This document shows, one piece after another, positions 63,120 through 64,000 of a stretch of DNA of 64,000 nt. Every line of letters begins with the position of its first letter. Position 1 is the first letter of the stretch. The position numbers were made by a program, and so were the translations under genes. This stretch comes from Daphnia pulex (taxonomy: Eukaryota; Arthropoda; Branchiopoda; Diplostraca; Daphniidae), in the NCBI RefSeq assembly GCF_021134715.1, contig NC_060017.1, forward strand, positions 7,502,001 to 7,566,000. Reading direction: 5' to 3'. The notes beneath the pieces are model-generated. The model was not told where the DNA came from. It saw nothing but the letters and a program-made list of their open reading frames with translations, and made no database searches.

Positions 63120-63995
63120 CACATTATTGGCCAAAGGATGCGGGCACAGTACCCGAAATAAGCTTAAAAGCGTATTGAGTGGCGGTAAAAGGCGGTCTAC
63201 AACGCGTTGCGATAAAAGCGACAAAAACCGTCGTGGCAAGACCAGAGGCAAAATTTTCTGACCCCATCACAAAAATAAGCTGCGGGATTGGGTATCCCAC
63301 GTAAGCCTGCTGAGTCATCAAAAGGCAAGAAAGGATCTGAAGACTAATGGCGATGTGAAGGCTGTTCAGGACGCCTTTTATGACTAAAAGCCCCCTCCTG
63401 CAAATCCTCCCAAAATCATGGCGATTTTGCCTAAAAATTTTGGAATTTCTATGAGGCCTGATGGACGGCGGTTTTTCTTCATCATTTGAAAGGGCACTCT
63501 TTTCGGTTCAGAGCTGAGTTGGTAAACTTAAGACATGGCAATAAAAGAAGAAAGATAGAGAGCTCCAGCCCCTGAAACCAAAAGCCCTAGACAAAACCCA
63601 AAACAAATCGTAGAGGCCATAGTGCCGCGGCCCGCGGGCTTTTTTGGAGGTGATCTCGACACGATAGTTCTCAAGGACCAAGTCTTGAGCGGCAGCACCA
63701 GAAAGAAACATAAAAAGCCATGGTGGCTGTTAACCATAGATGTTAGTGTGGGTGCATCATGCCGAGTCCTAGAAGAAAGAGCATGAACTGGCGAGGGCGC
63801 AACTGTGTATTTGGCCTAGGCGATTTGTGAGATAAGGAAGGTAAAAAGAGTCAATCCAGGGGCTCCTTAAAAAATTTCAATGTAAAAGGCAAGGTGACCA
63901 ACACAAAAAGACCAATGGTAGTCCGCCAGCAGTTAATCACTAAAAATCCGTCACCCTTGCTTCCATAAGCACTAAGGCACTGAGGGTAGAAAGGG
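63120..63995 (-). pseudogene. ampG: Decayed bacterial ampG-like permease (AmpG/PAT family)
   Basis: AmpG is an inner-membrane permease of the major facilitator superfamily that recycles muropeptides. On the minus strand, from the window edge leftward, the pieces follow AmpG order. Near 63930-63860 TTIGLFVLVTLPFTLKFF is followed by a stop and KSPRP-type sequence. Near 63710-63580 come AAAQDLVLENYRVEI and, in another frame, GLLVSGAGALYLSSF. Near 63270-63180 comes SENFASGLATTVFVAF with PFTATQYAFKLISG. Several stops and frameshifts separate them, so it is a pseudogene. The 5' end may lie beyond the window. It is tail-to-tail with the addB remnant. Confidence 0.83.
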
Positions 63996-64000
63996 TTAAG

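Noticed and set aside
61804-63995. Functional bacterial or host-adopted genes
   Set aside because: The addB and ampG pieces sit in several frames with in-frame stops between conserved blocks, so neither can encode a complete protein.

Overview
The window looks like nuclear DNA of a small-genome crustacean, most likely a water flea (Daphnia or a close branchiopod). The genes are split by many short GT-AG introns, mostly 55-90 bp, and intergenic DNA is AT-rich. The arginine kinase is of crustacean type. Several genes encode small lineage-restricted secreted proteins. For every multi-exon gene below I joined exons by hand, and in each case the joined length is a whole number of codons. The taxon is an inference; no species name is readable from the sequence.

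Layout. 1-7.2 kb: AT-rich DNA with a higher-order tandem repeat (about 1.14-4.72 kb). 7.3-12.8 kb: an SLC26A11-like sulfate/anion transporter (+) convergent with an RNF168-like RING E3 ligase (-). 14-16.8 kb: two small secreted-protein genes (-). 19.7-23.2 kb: COPII coat gene Sec23 (-). 25.9-26.5 kb: a small secreted-protein gene (+). 26.8-27.9 kb: two broken, oppositely oriented fragments of a cohesin STAG gene. 28.6-32.7 kb: an intact STAG/stromalin gene (+). 38.6-40.0 kb: arginine kinase (+), preceded by about 5.9 kb without recognised coding sequence. 42.2-52.0 kb: a tandem run of five two-exon genes for uncharacterised secreted proteins. 52.3-55.8 kb: an SLC2 sugar transporter (-) whose first intron carries a hAT-like MITE with a perfect 8-bp target duplication. 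56.5-59.6 kb: ZMYND11-like chromatin reader (+) tail-to-tail with TOMM7 (-). 60.6-61.4 kb: a candidate inverted-repeat element. 61.8-64.0 kb: DNA of alphaproteobacterial appearance carrying decayed addB (+) and ampG (-) genes.

The strongest candidate for something undescribed is the 44.5-52 kb cluster. Four adjacent genes share a signal-peptide exon ended by a phase-1 intron, an NLSE motif, a C-terminal YLxALE...C...DPxDC module, and a leader block in which TCAGT and GGAAGAGA lie exactly 17 nt apart in all four. The second is the decayed bacterial gene pair at the right edge, which is either an old lateral insertion or a misassembly/contaminant. The housekeeping genes (Sec23, STAG, arginine kinase, TOMM7, ZMYND11, SLC26, SLC2) act in separate pathways and show no operon-like logic.
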